Shown here: positions 22,418-35,900 of the stretch, piece by piece | How positions within the stretch are numbered: position 1 is the first letter of the stretch | Layout of the letters: the number at the start of each line of letters is the position of its first letter | Origin: Polyporus tsugae | Taxonomy: Eukaryota > Basidiomycota > Agaricomycetes > Polyporales > Polyporaceae | Direction: 5' to 3' | Length of the DNA stretch: 64,000 nt | Assembly: GCA_024305745.1 (NCBI GenBank) | Contig: JAHRBS010000012.1 | Coordinates: forward strand, 377,001-441,000 | Notes under the pieces: generated by a model | The model's input: the letters and a program-made list of their open reading frames with translations, nothing else | The model's database searches: none | What the model was told of the DNA's origin: nothing | Made by a program: the position numbers and the translations under genes

Positions 22418-24053
22418 ATGCAAACGACCAGGATTGGAAGGCCGCAGGGCCTTCCCGACCTAAATTTCGACATACTACTTCAGATCATATCTCCCCTGAC
22501 ACGTCGCGATGTGGCTTGTCTTTCCCGCACATGCCACGCGCTTCGGAGAGCTCTTTCGGCAGAACTGCCCCGTGGGAATGTCACCTTGGAAGGACGGCAC
22601 TTGACCTCCTTTCTCATGTTCGCTGACAGGAAACATGGGAAGGATCGACTGCACTACTTCTACGAGCTTGACCTGCCTGGATCAACATACTCGTCAATGG
22701 CAAGCAATGGACAAGCCATGTCTATCAGTGATGTCAAACGTGCATTATCAGCTATCCTGCTCGCCGCACGCAACCTCGAGTCCCTGTCCATTCTGGACCT
22801 GAACGTGTTTGTATTCCGCCCCGACGAGCTCAAGACGCTACTTGACTCGCTCCCGCGCGTGTGCGATCTTGAGATGTCAGGCATCGAAAAGAAGTACGAG
22901 GGTGTTCTAGTGGACGTCCTTCCGCGTCTCCGCACGCTGGGCCTCGAATTCCTCAAAGGGAGCAACGCAAGCGCGTTCCTCAAAGTCAAAGCCCCTCAAC
23001 GCGACCTCCAGGAGGTGACGCTCTACAACGCCTCGTTTAAAGGTCCGGATGCACCCCTGTCCTTTCCCTCTGTGCACACGTTGCGCGTCTGTCCTGCGAG
23101 GTTCCCCAGCGACGTCGATGCCTTCACGCGCTTGTTCCCCAACGTCGTCAACCTCACCTTTGACTTCCAACCCGAATACGGCCACCTGGACACCCAGTAC
23201 CGGAAGGACGTGCGGAGGTACCGCCCCACCATGCCGTGGACCGACCCCGTCGTGAACAAATGGCGCGACCGCCTCCTAAGCCGACCCGAAAAGGAGCCGG
23301 ACGCGTGGCCGCGCATCCAGATCCTCCGCGCGGCAGGGCTGGGGATAGGGAAGCTGGCTTGGGCCGGCCTGACGTGCCAAGTGCCCCGCGTGGAGGTGTG
23401 CTCCCCGCATATAACGGCCCAGCAGCTGCGCGGCGTGCTGAGCGAGCTGCGCCCGCGCTGCGTGGTCCTACACCCTGGTCTGTTCCACGGACGCTGGTAC
23501 AAGGATGCGGTCGGGTGGGGTCTCCTTCCCGCCCTCCAGAGTGCCCCGTCTGTCACGGGGCTTGCGATCGTTCTATGCGAGGACATGTGCAACATCTTTT
23601 CCTACGCCTTGCGGTTGTTGGTGCGTGCGCCGAGGGCTTCCTTCCTTCCTCTTTGTTAGGATACTGACCCAGCTGGGCCTCCCGGGCTTGCGTACGTTGC
23701 AGGCGGAGCAGGCTGCGCATCTGGGGAACTGCGCCGTTTCATGCCTCCTGCTCCGAGCCGACTTTGACTATTTCCTCGGCCAGCGGTACCATCGATATCC
23801 CGACCATCTCGGCGAGCCGTGGCGCGCATCCATGTCGAACAAGATCCCCTCGCTGCGCGTCCTCTTTTTCCAAATCAAGGATCGTGTGCCTATAGGATGG
23901 GTGAAAGAGGAACGCGCCGGAGGGAGGTGGAAGGACATGAGTGAAGACGAGGCGCGCAAATTCATCGCTTCGGAGAAGATGTGTACTGCACTTGTCGAGC
24001 CCTGCGAGCAATGCGAAGAGGTCCACCTCGAACGCCGTCGCTACGCGTACTAA
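22418..24053 (+). CDS. F-box/LRR-type protein (intact paralogue of the 12.9-14.5 kb pseudogene)
   Basis: Two exons (22418-23620, 23703-24053) close in phase to 517 residues. The F-box is at the N-terminus (LPDLNFDILLQIISPLTRRD, then VACLSRTCHALRRAL). Irregular LRRs follow (RNLESLSILDLNV, LPRVCDLEMSGI, LPRLRTLGLEFL, FPSVHTLRVCP, FPNVVNLTFDF). The C-terminal exon ends ..RRRYAY. The start at 22418 is chosen because conservation with the pseudogene begins there; further ATGs upstream (22355) fall inside the leader intron. The SCF substrate-receptor role is inferred from the family. It converges on the P450 gene with a 277-bp gap. Confidence 0.88.
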
Positions 24054-24330
24054 TAATCTCTGTCGGATATGGTGCATGACTTTCATACGATTAGCAATTG
24101 TACGAGTGGATTTCCGACGTATGTCTAGGACTACATCATCCGTTCAGCTTGACCTCCCCTTCCGCCTTATCCAACTCGACCGATACAGGGAGATGTGAAG
24201 ACTCCATATATTTGAGATACGCATTCATCTCATCTACGGCCCGTCAGCTGGCTAAGCGGCCCGCGTGCCGTCACCTGAAGCCATCGTGCACTTTGGAAGG
24301 TGGTGATACAGTGGCATGCAACAGTTGAAT

Positions 24331-26868
24331 TTATTCCTCCCCCGCTGCCCTCCTAATCAACGCAGCAGCCTCCTCAGACCTCGGCGCGATCTCGCACCTG
24401 AACGGCACAGGATGGCTGCCCAGGGAAAGCAGACGACACTACTATAAGTACTGTACCTACAAACACTAGAACGCGACGCACCTGATGAACCCCCGGAAAT
24501 CGACCTCCGGCACGATCTCGTTCCCCTGCTCATCTTTGCTCTTCGAGATGTCGAACACGTACAGCATCGTCGCGACCCCGATGAAGATCGAGTTCATCGC
24601 GAAGAACATGCCCGGGCAGATCCTGTCATGACATGACACGTTCGTCATTCTCGAGCGAACCACATCCGACCCCAACGTGATCATACGCACCTGCGCCCGA
24701 ACCCGAACCCAATGACAGACGGATCCTCGTGGCGCTGCAGCTCCCGCAGCGCCCCGTCTTCATCGAGGTATCTCTCCGGCATGAACTTGTCAGGCTCCGG
24801 GAACACCTTCGGGTCATGGAGCATCGACCTGCGCATGCCCGCCGCCATCATGATCATTTACCGCTTTCCTCTCATCGTGAGTGGCACTCACCAAATGTTC
24901 GCCCAGACGACAGTTCCCTTCGGTACGGAGAACCCGCGGTAGACGTCGTCCCGCGTCAGGCGGTGCGCGAGCCCGAGCGGGACCGCGGGGTTCCAGCGGA
25001 GGACCTCGAGGACGAGCGCGCAGACGTACGGCAGTCGCGCGCGGTCGGCGAAGGTCGGGAGGCGCGCCCATTGCTGCCCGGATGCGCCGAGGACTGCGTC
25101 GAGCTCGGCTTGGGCGCGCGCTTGGATGGCGGGGTGGAGCGTCATCGCGAGGATGAAGGCCGTCATGGAGGATGGGGTCTGGGTACGGGGCATGGTGGTG
25201 AAGATATGGAGGCTTCAGGACGGGATGAGGACTTACCGTGTCGGCTCCGCCTGAATAGAGGGAAGCTGCTGCGGCCTTGATGAGGTCCTCGTCGGCGGGC
25301 GTGGGGTCTCCTTTCTCCTCTAGGTAGCTCAGCGTGAACGATCGCAAGGCCTTCCCGGCCACCTACATTGCACGCTTAGTATAGCGTTTCCAACAGCCAG
25401 GCGAAAAGGCACGGACCATCTGGTTCTTCACGAACGCGAACGGCAAGTCGTACATCTCGTCCAGCTCCTTCCGCATCCGTCGCGCGACCGCTTTGAAGTT
25501 GGACCCGCCCAGCCTAATGATCCACTCGGGAACATAGCGTAGCGCGGGGAAGCTGTCGACGAGGAACGCGCCAGGCTCAGATGCATTCGCGAAGCCGTGC
25601 ATCGCGACCTCGACCGCGCGCACGAGCGCGTCCTCTGCGCCTGCGTTTTCGCCGCCAGCAACTTCGTATCCGTACGCGAGGCGCAGGATGAGTGCTCCAG
25701 TTGACCTGTGCAGATGGGGTCAGATCAGCGACAGCGCTTCCCCTGCTTACGGTACGATCGCGCGAAGGCATGGTGTGAAATGGACGCACTCGCGTGGAAG
25801 GCGGTAGAAGTTCTTCGGATGTTTGAGGATGCGGAGCAAAAGTCGATGCGTCTCCTCCTCCTGCATCCCGAGAATGTGGGGGTCCAGGCACGCGCGGGGC
25901 CCGATGGACTGTTGGAAGAGTCTCCGGAACTCGCGGAAGCGCGGGTTGTCGGGTCCATGCGCATACCCCAGGCCGCGGTCCCAGCCAATGCTGGTACGTC
26001 AGAAGGTCGAGTATGAGGAAGGCGGAGGGCTCCAACATAAGTGCATTGCCGCGATGACGGTAAACGAACGAGGGTACTGACAGTTCGCCCGCCATGACCG
26101 CGTTCGGCCGGTCAGAGTATATCGCGCCTTCGAGAGGACGTATCAAAGGATCATAAGTTGGCTTGTGAGCTCCACACCCAATATTAAATTGTGGGTGGCA
26201 CGAAAGGAGCAATGCTTACCTTTAACGTCAAGGAGATCGTTCGCCGCCTTAGCCGAGCCGAGGATGAGCGTCGGCCGGCCCATGACGGTGATGGCGACAA
26301 CATCACCTTTCGGTGGATAGTGTTAGCAGTGGAATGTTGTTGTGAACGGAAAGACGAGGACGGTGCGATGATCCGGGGAATATAAGTCGCTCTGCGGGAC
26401 TAGGTAATATATTACGGCCCTAAACCTACTAGTAGATAGGCACCCAATCGCCAATCCATATCCAAGGGTTCTGCGTTTTTGTGAGCCCATCCATACAGAT
26501 CATATTGTGTCAAATCGTTGACAGGGCTCAACGGTGCACGGGGTGTTATCATCATCCAGCGGCAGAGGCGGTCGATTTCGATGCCCTGCGGCATTGCTGA
26601 TAATCGATATAGTCCGAGCTTACGAAAACCGCCTCCAGTGTGAAGATACGCGGGCAGTCACGGCGGGTGGATACGTACCATAGTGCTTGATCCAGTCGTG
26701 GAATTTCCGCCACTGTTTGTCGGAAGGGATCTGCCACGCAACCCCAACGAACGGCAGGCCAGGTGGACCGGGGGCCGTGAGACGGTTGGACAGGCGACGG
26801 CCACGGATGGCGAGGATAATGACGAGCACAAGGGAGAGCAGCGCAAGCGTAACGTCCACAATTATCAT
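24331..26868 (-). CDS. Cytochrome P450 monooxygenase (basidiomycete type)
   Basis: Ten exons (26868-26679, 26306-26220, 26127-26082, 25990-25751, 25705-25417, 25362-25237, 25178-24892, 24828-24691, 24622-24482, 24415-24331) total 1629 nt, 542 residues. It has an N-terminal membrane anchor (IIVDVTLALLSLVLVIILAI) and a proline-rich hinge (APGPPGLPF). The I-helix is GGADTT, the K-helix ExxR is EVLR, PERY precedes the heme loop, and the heme motif is FGFGRRICPGM with the axial Cys. It is an ER-anchored heme monooxygenase needing a reductase. The sequence style resembles the large Agaricomycete group annotated as O-methylsterigmatocystin-oxidoreductase-like; the substrate is unknown. The first intron is unusually long (372 nt). 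A CACGTG box lies about 95 bp upstream of the start. Confidence 0.95.
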
Positions 26869-27390
26869 CTCGTCCGAGGCAGGCAGTAAGTAGCACCCGT
26901 CACCGTACGTGTCGCTGTGGCCATGGGAATCTTCGGCACCGTTTGCCTGGAATTTGACGGTCACGTGGGTACCAACGCCCGAATGCCACCAGTTCTTGCT
27001 CGAGACTCGCGACCCATGATGTTGCTAGCCACTCAGTGATCAGCCTCTTCGACCTGTGCTTCATATCTATGATAGTCTTCCACCGAATTTCTGGAAACGC
27101 CCAGCTTCCAACCTCAACACGAAGATGCCACACTGCGGAGGTGACAGAGCCAGGAACAGCGGTGCGAACAAATGGTAGAACGAGGGTGTGTCCATATGTT
27201 GATCTGCTAGCGCGAACTTCATTCCAATGACCTCCACCTGATCCATTAGGTTAATCATCGAAGGGCGAGGCCCGTGCCAATTGAACGACCGCCATCTTGA
27301 CGTCCAGTGAAACAAACCAATGCATTCCGGTGACGTTGCTTTCTGCTCTGTACAAAGACATCCATTTAACTCCTATGGCAAATACGCCAC
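26869..27390. other. Intergenic, P450 promoter and AKR 3' flank
   Basis: Upstream of the P450 (minus strand) is a perfect E-box, CACGTG, at 26962-26967. I see no gene here. Confidence 0.45.
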
Positions 27391-28787
27391 TCACTGCTGC
27401 AAAGGAGGGGTATCGATGAAGAGCGTGAGGAGCAGGTCGGCCGGATACCGATCACCAGTGACGTCAGCCGCCTCGACCAGGCGACGAACCTCCGCGATGT
27501 CCTCCTGTGTGAGCTTCACGTTGTACGCCCCGAGGTTTTCCTGCAGGTTCTGTAGAACATCGATCGGTTAGGTCGAGACTGCACCTTTTATATGATGGGT
27601 GTGGGTATGAAGAACGCACATCAATCTTGGTCGTGCCCACGATAGGGATAATATCGTCCCCTTGCGCGAGGACCCAAGCGATGGCGACCTGACCAGCCGA
27701 CGCACCGTACTTCTCGCCGACTTTCTGGAGGCCGTTGACAACCTTGAGGATATTCGGGAAGTTCTCCTTCGAGAACCGCGGGATCATCCTGCGGTAGTCC
27801 TGCTCCGTGAAATCCTCCGGACCTTTCTGCGACAAACACTAAGCAATCCTGTCCCGCCGGCGCCCGCATACAGACGTGTCCGGGAGATACGCACATATTT
27901 CCCCGTGAGCAGCCCACGGCCAATCGCGCCGTACACGACGACCTTGACGCCGAGCTCGCGACACGCCTTCAGGAGGCCGATCTTCTCGTCCTCGATGTCG
28001 GTCGTGAAGGGCGAGTACTCGACCTGGACGGCTGCGATCGGGTGCACCGCGTGCGCGCGACGAAGCGTGTCGGCGCTGACCTCGGAAAGACCGAGGTGCT
28101 TGACCCTCCCAGCCCTGCCGTGAGAGGATCGTCAGCGACTCCCGCCTGGCTAGACTGTAAGGGTAATACGTACTTCACTTGCTCGGCCATCGCCCTCACC
28201 GTCAGCTCAATCGGAACATTGATGTCCGCCCTGAAAGTGCTCAATACATGTTTGCTTCCGTGCAGTGAGAGTGCAAGCTCACCTGTGCAGGTACCACAGG
28301 TCAACGTAGTCAGTGCCGAGCTGCTCTAGCGATCTGTGGAGGGCCTGTACGGCCCATTCCGGAGTGCCGTTGACGGTGCGGGCCTGGTCGCCCTGCCAGT
28401 GGCGACCCAGGCCGAACTTCGTAGCGAGGAAGATCTTGTTCCGCTTCCCCGTGCGCTTGAACCTGATAATGAAGCATCGATCCAGAAGGTTTGATTACCG
28501 GGCCGAGGTTGGGCGACGGACGTACCACTCCCCAATCAGGTGCTCGCTATCTAGGTAGGCGTCGGCGGTGTCCCAGTGGGTGATCCCGCTCCCATATACG
28601 CCGTCGAGGACCTGCGTGATGGGACGTTATCGCAGAATCACCATCGATGGCGATCTGCCCTGACCTTGAAACGTTCTTCGTCTGGAAGAGCGGGGCCGTA
28701 GGCTACAGCGAGTCCCATCGCCCCGTAGCCAATGGCAGAGAATTTCGCCTCGCCGATCTGACGTTTCACTACAGGGGTAGGTGACAT
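27391..28787 (-). CDS. Aldo-keto reductase (copy 1 of 3)
   Basis: Multi-exon gene for an AKR of about 340 residues, reading [12 protein letters not shown] at the start and DTPPLQQ at the end. The catalytic tetrad is visible: Asp and Tyr in DTADAY, Lys in LATKFG, His in WYLHR. Also present are IGYGAMGL near the N-terminus, [23 protein letters not shown], and the NADP-binding IIPIVGTTK. It should reduce aldehydes or ketones with NADPH in the cytosol. It resembles the yakC/AKR13-like fungal group and is a close paralogue of the next two AKRs. A minus-strand TATA element lies 110 bp upstream (28896-28903). No lesion seen. Confidence 0.92.
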
Positions 28788-28895
28788 GGCTGCAATTTGA
28801 AGAAGGTTTTAGTAGTAGCAGCTATCAATGCAGGTAAGTGTTTCAACGTCGAGTCGGTAGTAGTAGTTGAGGACGTTGGGAAGCCCACCGTCGTG

Positions 28896-28903
28896 CTTAT
28901 ATA
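28896..28903 (-). promoter_or_regulatory. TATA-like element of AKR copy 1
   Basis: TATATAAG on the minus strand, about 110 bp before the ATG at 28787, at a plausible core-promoter distance. Confidence 0.45.
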
Positions 28904-29284
28904 CAAGGACCATTCGCCGAGCGGACTTGATTCCTTAGATAATCTTTGGATGGATGTAGTCATCACTCAAACAATGTCCGAACGGAGAACTCTACTAAAT
29001 GTGGGCCGTCTGGCATCGGGCGCCGTGCCGGCGGTCTTAGACTCACCGCTCGCGTCATTTGAAGCCACATATACTTGGTGTGAAGAATTCTCATCAGTAA
29101 CTTTGGCGAATAGGCAAGAATGGCTTCTCGGCTGTCGCCCTCCGAGTCGAAGGATGTCATTTCTGAGCTGTCACTGCTGGCAGCTCTCTTGAAGCACTCC
29201 TTGCACTAAACGCGGGTGCAGCTGCCCCAAACCTTCATGTGATTGTGATACAAACGACGATACGTTCAGGGTTCAATGGCAGAC

Positions 29285-30608
29285 TTACTTCTGAAGAGCA
29301 GGCGTATCGGCGAAGACGTACTGCATCATCGACTCTGGGTACCGCTGGCCACCCGCCGCTGCATTTGCCGCCTCCGTGAGACTGCGCACCTCCGCAATGT
29401 CTTCAGAAGTGAGCTTCACACTCAACGCTCCCAGGTTCTCTTTGAGATTCTGCACACGGCACGCCTGTCAGACGCAATACTCCCTTGGCCGAGGACAACA
29501 CACCTCCAGCTTAGTCGTCCCAACGATCGGAATGATGTCGTCTCCTTGGGCGAGCACCCAGGCGAGGGCCACCTGACCGGCGGTCGCGCCATGCTTCTCG
29601 CCGACCTTCTTGAGCCCCTCTACGATCTTGAGGATGTTGGGAAAGTTCTCCTTCGAGTTCCGCGGAATCGTCCTCCTGTAGTCGTCCTCGGCGAAATCTT
29701 CAGGCCGTTTCTACAGTGGCAACGCCGTTGTCGTCAGCACAATTCAACTTAAACCTCAGGCTACCGGGCGGCGTACATATTTTCCAGTAAGAAGCCCGCG
29801 GCCCAGGGCTCCATACGCGACGATCTTGACTCCGAGCTCCCGAGCGGTTTTAAGGAGTCCGATCTTCTCATCCTCGACGTCCGTCGTGAATGGCGAATAC
29901 TCAACCTGGACAGCTGCGATGGGATGCACCGCGTGCGCGCGGCGCAAGGTCTCTGCGCTGACCTCGGAGAGGCCCAGGTACTTAACCTTGCCCGCCCTTA
30001 GGAAACGCGTCAGTGACTCAATCTCCGCAGTGGATACAAGGGAAGCTTATGCGTACTTCACTTGTTGGGCCATAGCCCTGACCGTAAGTTCGATCGGCAC
30101 CGCGATATCCGCTCTGACCATGATTCCTCAGCGGATCTCCCACCGAACAGACTGGCGATACCACATACCTGTGAAGGTACCACAAGTCGACATAGTCGAC
30201 GCCGAGGTGTTCGAGCGAGCGCTGCAACGCCTTGGGAACATAGTCCGGCTCGCCGTTAACACTCCTCTTGAAGTCGCTGCCCCAGTGCCGGCCCACGCCG
30301 AACTTGGTCGCCAGGAAGATCTCTTTGCGTTTCCCGGTACGCTTGAACCACTGCCCCATCAGCCCCTCGCTATCTCCATACGCATCCGCCGTGTCCCAGT
30401 GTGTGATCCCGTTCTCGTATACGGCGTCGAGCACCTGTGGGAGGGATGCGATCAGTCCTTGAGGAATCCGAAAACGCGTGAATGACTGGCTACACACCCT
30501 GAAGCGCTGCTCGTCAGGGGCAGCAGCTCCGTAGTATGCTGATATCCCCATACCACCATATCCAATGGACAGGAAGGTCGAGTCGCCAATCTTACGCGTA
30601 GCAGGCAT
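29285..30608 (-). CDS. Aldo-keto reductase (copy 2 of 3)
   Basis: Same family and exon plan as the neighbour: MPATRKIGDSTF at the start, IGYGGMGISAYYG, the tetrad Asp and Tyr in DTADAYGDSE, Lys in LATKFG and His in WYLHR, then [32 protein letters not shown] and the end DTPALQK. The start at 30608 is preferred over an in-frame ATG nine codons upstream because all three paralogues begin at the equivalent residue. It is head-to-tail with copy 1 (gap about 500 bp) and divergent from copy 3. TATA and a bZIP-type palindrome lie 60-75 bp upstream. The substrate is unknown; family members act on aryl and aliphatic aldehydes. Confidence 0.92.
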
Positions 30609-30666
30609 CGTGCGCGGGTGGAAGTTGGTGTTCAATGAGCTTTCGCTGTCGACGTGACAGGGGTCC

Positions 30667-30683
30667 CTTTATATGACGCGTCA
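30667..30683 (-). promoter_or_regulatory. TATA element with adjacent TGACGCGTCA palindrome
   Basis: On the minus strand ATATAAAG (30667-30674) lies about 60 bp before the ATG of AKR copy 2. The perfect 10-bp palindrome TGACGCGTCA (30674-30683) touches it. Such TGAC..GTCA palindromes are typical bZIP (CRE/AP-1-like) half-site pairs. Binding is inferred. Confidence 0.45.
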
Positions 30684-31262
30684 TGGGGGGAAGGTGGAGC
30701 CTCTGGAGTATTAGTAATCAGCAGTACAGCTAGAACTCAACCACAGATATAGAGAGTGTCTGCTCTCCGTTCACCCGAGGAGAAACGTGCGCTATCGCAT
30801 ACGAGCCGTTGAACGTGCGATACCCACTGGCCAGGGCACGTCGTTGTCGTCATCCGCCAACTTGAAGGCAATAAAGTTCCCCTCGGGATCTTCAGTTGAG
30901 ACCATGGGCGCGTGTCAATTAAGTAGTAGTCGCAGTCTGAAAAACGCAGTCACAGAAACAGAAACAAGAAGAGTCAAATAATGCGCTAGTCGCGGCGCCG
31001 GTGTTGAACGACATCTACTCGCCCTCAGTCCAGATTAGGATATGCTTAGTCAGTGCCTCCAACTCTGAAGCGCGCTAACAATTCGGATAGCAGTACTTAA
31101 CACCATCCCCGGAGGCTATCCCACCACTCTCCCTCACCTCGCGACAAATCTATTCGCGATGCAATATCCCGCTCGGGCGGATTAGTACTCGTCGCTGACC
31201 ATCATGATCGAACCGAGAATTTTCGATCTTTTCCGATGGGCGCATTGGGCGCCTATAATTTC
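30684..31262. other. Divergent intergenic region between AKR copies 2 and 3
   Basis: About 580 bp without a supported gene. It must contain the upstream regulatory DNA of both AKR copies, which are transcribed away from each other. Confidence 0.45.
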
Positions 31263-31269
31263 TATATAA
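31263..31269 (+). promoter_or_regulatory. TATA box of AKR copy 3
   Basis: TATATAA, 94 bp before the ATG at 31357, in the divergent promoter shared with AKR copy 2. Confidence 0.5.
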
Positions 31270-31356
31270 CATTTAGCGTACCGCGCGAGGTCTGAGATCT
31301 GAGTCTCCACTCAGCCTTTCGAGCCTTCAACCAGCCTTCAAAATAACCGTCATCAT

Positions 31357-32820
<1,464 letters not shown>

Positions 32821-32919
32821 ACCTGCATGTCATTCGAGACTCGATGTCAAATTTGTAACAATACATGTGTACTCGTACACGTCTTCACCTGTCACCTTCG
32901 CCACTACGCTCGTTCGCTT

Positions 32920-35900
32920 TCATGCATCCGGAAGCGGCGGTAGTCTTTTCTTGAGCTCCTCCTCGGTCTCGATTGGTAAACCGCACGTGAAGTTCTCGCA
33001 GATCCTGACGTTCTCTTTAACGTCCCCTCGCTCTTCCAACTCCTCCACGAGACTGCGCACACTCCCGTTGAAGTTCGCGACCCCGAAAGGCGGGTTCCCC
33101 GGATCGAAGTGCAGCAGTACCCGATTCGGGATGAACGCCGATCGGATAAGCTCAAGGAAGGGCGAGTCCTGCAAGGTCCCCTGGTAGATGAACTGGTGCA
33201 CAGAAGTTGAATCAGGGTCAGGGTCAAGAGCGACCTGGTGAGAGCATCGGCGGACGTCGGACGCACCTGCTTGTAGCCCTTCTCTCCCATGAGCGCATTA
33301 CTGACCATTGTCGCGAGAGCGTGTGGCGCCTGCTTCAACAGCTGCCCGTTTGACGCCAGGATGCTCTTCGCCTTATCGTCAAACGCGGTGTGGTGGTCCT
33401 CAGCGAAGTGAGCGAGACGTTGCAAGTTTGACAGTGTGACTGAAACAGCACTAGGTTCGGCACCGTCCTGTGTTGAGCCATCAGCCTGGGACCATTGGAA
33501 GGCCCTGACGGTCTGCAAAACTTGCCTGCGCATCCTTCATCCGGACGAGGATGTGTTCGTCGAGCGCGGACGCGAAATATCCTCCGCCCACATGGTCGTA
33601 GAACAGCCCGTCCTGCTTTTCTTGCAGACGAGTCGCCCAAAGGAGGTACTCCTCCTTCCCACTTGCTTCGTACAGGTCCAAAAGGCCTGGCGTGTGGCGA
33701 CGATTAATGACGGAGTGCACAATGACAACGGGTCCTGCACTCGCCCTGAATGAAGAAGGCATAGTCGTCGGTCTGACCGGTCGATCCACGACCGTCGCGG
33801 TAGCTGCGGCATAGCGTTCCGCTCGCTTGGTCGTACAAGTGCGAGCGAATGAATGCCGCAGCCCCCTCCGCCAGGGTCAACACCTTTGCCGCCACCTCCC
33901 GGTCGGAGTGAAGGACCTCGTACGTCTTCGAGAGCCCAGATATCTGCGCATACAGTTAGCATCGTAAGGCAATGCCGAGGTACGTTGCGATTTCCGCTCA
34001 CCATGAGACCGTTCCAGCATGTCAAGATCTTATCATCAAGGTGCGGGCGGGGACGATGCTTTTCGCGGTAGTCGCGCAGTATCGCCAAGCTCTTTTCCAA
34101 GATTGTTCGCACCTCCTCAGGCGACTTGCCAAGCTTCTCCGCGGTCTCCTCTGTCGTATGAGCGATGAACAGAACATTCTGCAGCCCATGAGCACACACG
34201 TAGGGAGATGTGGAGGTAGAGACGCACCTGGCCCTTCAGTTCCCCTTGAATATCATGCCTGGGATCACAGTTGCCTTCCGGCCTCACGCCGTAGTGGTAC
34301 TTGAACACTTCAGCTTCGGCACCGAGGAGCTCGTCGAGCTGCTTCGCGGTCCAGACATAGAACGCGCCCTCCTTCTTGATAATGCTATCGAAAGTCGGAA
34401 GCGAATCCGCGTCTTCAGCGCTGTAGAAGCCGCCTTGTGGGTTACGTAGGTCCTTTGCAACGTACGAGATGATGTCTTTCGCCATCAGCTCGAGTGTAGT
34501 TTTGTCGCGAGAGGTGTTGGGAAGGAGCTGGTAGATTTCTAGCGCTGCGGACAAGAGCTGCGCCTGGTCGTAGCTGCCGCAAAACGCTCAGTCCGTCCCG
34601 TCAAGCCCGGGGATTGGGGAGATTGCTCACAGCATCTTTTCGACTAGCCCGGATGTTCATAGTGAGCGCGCATATACGAACTCTCCTGCACAAAGTCACT
34701 CACAATGTGGGACATGCCACCTCTCGTCCACGGAATACCGGGCGAACCCTCCACCAACCACATCTCTGATCCCTCCGTTGTAGACCTTGGTCATGGTGAA
34801 GACCGCCATGTCCCTGGCTGCCTCAGCATCCTTCTTATCCTGAGCCGACGAATTGGGGTTGCTGAGATGATACGCGGTGAAACGGGCGAGGGGATACAGA
34901 GTCTGCGATGATGTAGCGAATTTCGGTGCGCTGCCAAAGCCTCCCTCCTCCGCATCGAAGCGCTTTCGAAGGTGCTCGAACACTGCGATGGCGAGGGGTC
35001 TGACATCAACGTGCCCCTCTGGTGCAACCTGCAGATGCCTGTAAGTACAATATACCAACGGGATAATCATCAGTCGAGCATACATTCGATGACTCGCGGA
35101 GTACATTAATGATCTGCTTTCCAGATGTAATGCAGCGATCGGGATCCTTCTCCCAGCTATATATATGCGCGTGCGTCAGCCAAGGCAGGAGGTGGAGATT
35201 CGAGACGTGCCATAACGTACATCTCGGCAAGCTTCATGAGCACTTGCCTAAAGTTGCCAGGAGGAAAGTATGTCTGCGGTGCCCAGTCAGAATACAATAC
35301 AGAACTCGAAAGAAGTTGCAAGTATACCCCAGCAAAGAAGGGATGTAGATCCGGCGTGAGCCCTATGTGGAGTCAGGAGGTGTCGTATGCGCATATACAA
35401 CCTTTGGACCCACAGATCGACATTGGCCATCCACCACCTCCGGTGGTTGCTTGGAGGAACGTCATGTACAATCTGTCGACATCAGGCCGTTCTTCACGGT
35501 CAACCTGACGCGCGAGATGAAAAACAGCAAAGGCGGGGCGCAGACTGACACGCACCTTGATGTTCACGTAGTACTCGTTCATTATCTTCGCGGTGAGTTC
35601 ATCCTCAAAGCTCTCGTGGGCGAGGACATGACACCCTACGACGTTTCCATAGAGCTCTTGCCCGAGCTGAAGCGGGGAAGGGAGCACTCACAATGACATG
35701 CCGAATACCCGACCTATATGCCCGTCCGTCACCAAGACACGTCTCGCAGAGGGGTTGGGTTCACTTACGGAGAGGAAGATAGGCTTGTTCTCAGCTCTCG
35801 CTTTCTCAAACGCCTCCTGCCCCCATTCGTACCAGTCTACCTATAGAGTCGTTGAGGCGTGTTTCCTTCGTATCCCACAAAGCGATTTCGGAAGGCAAGA

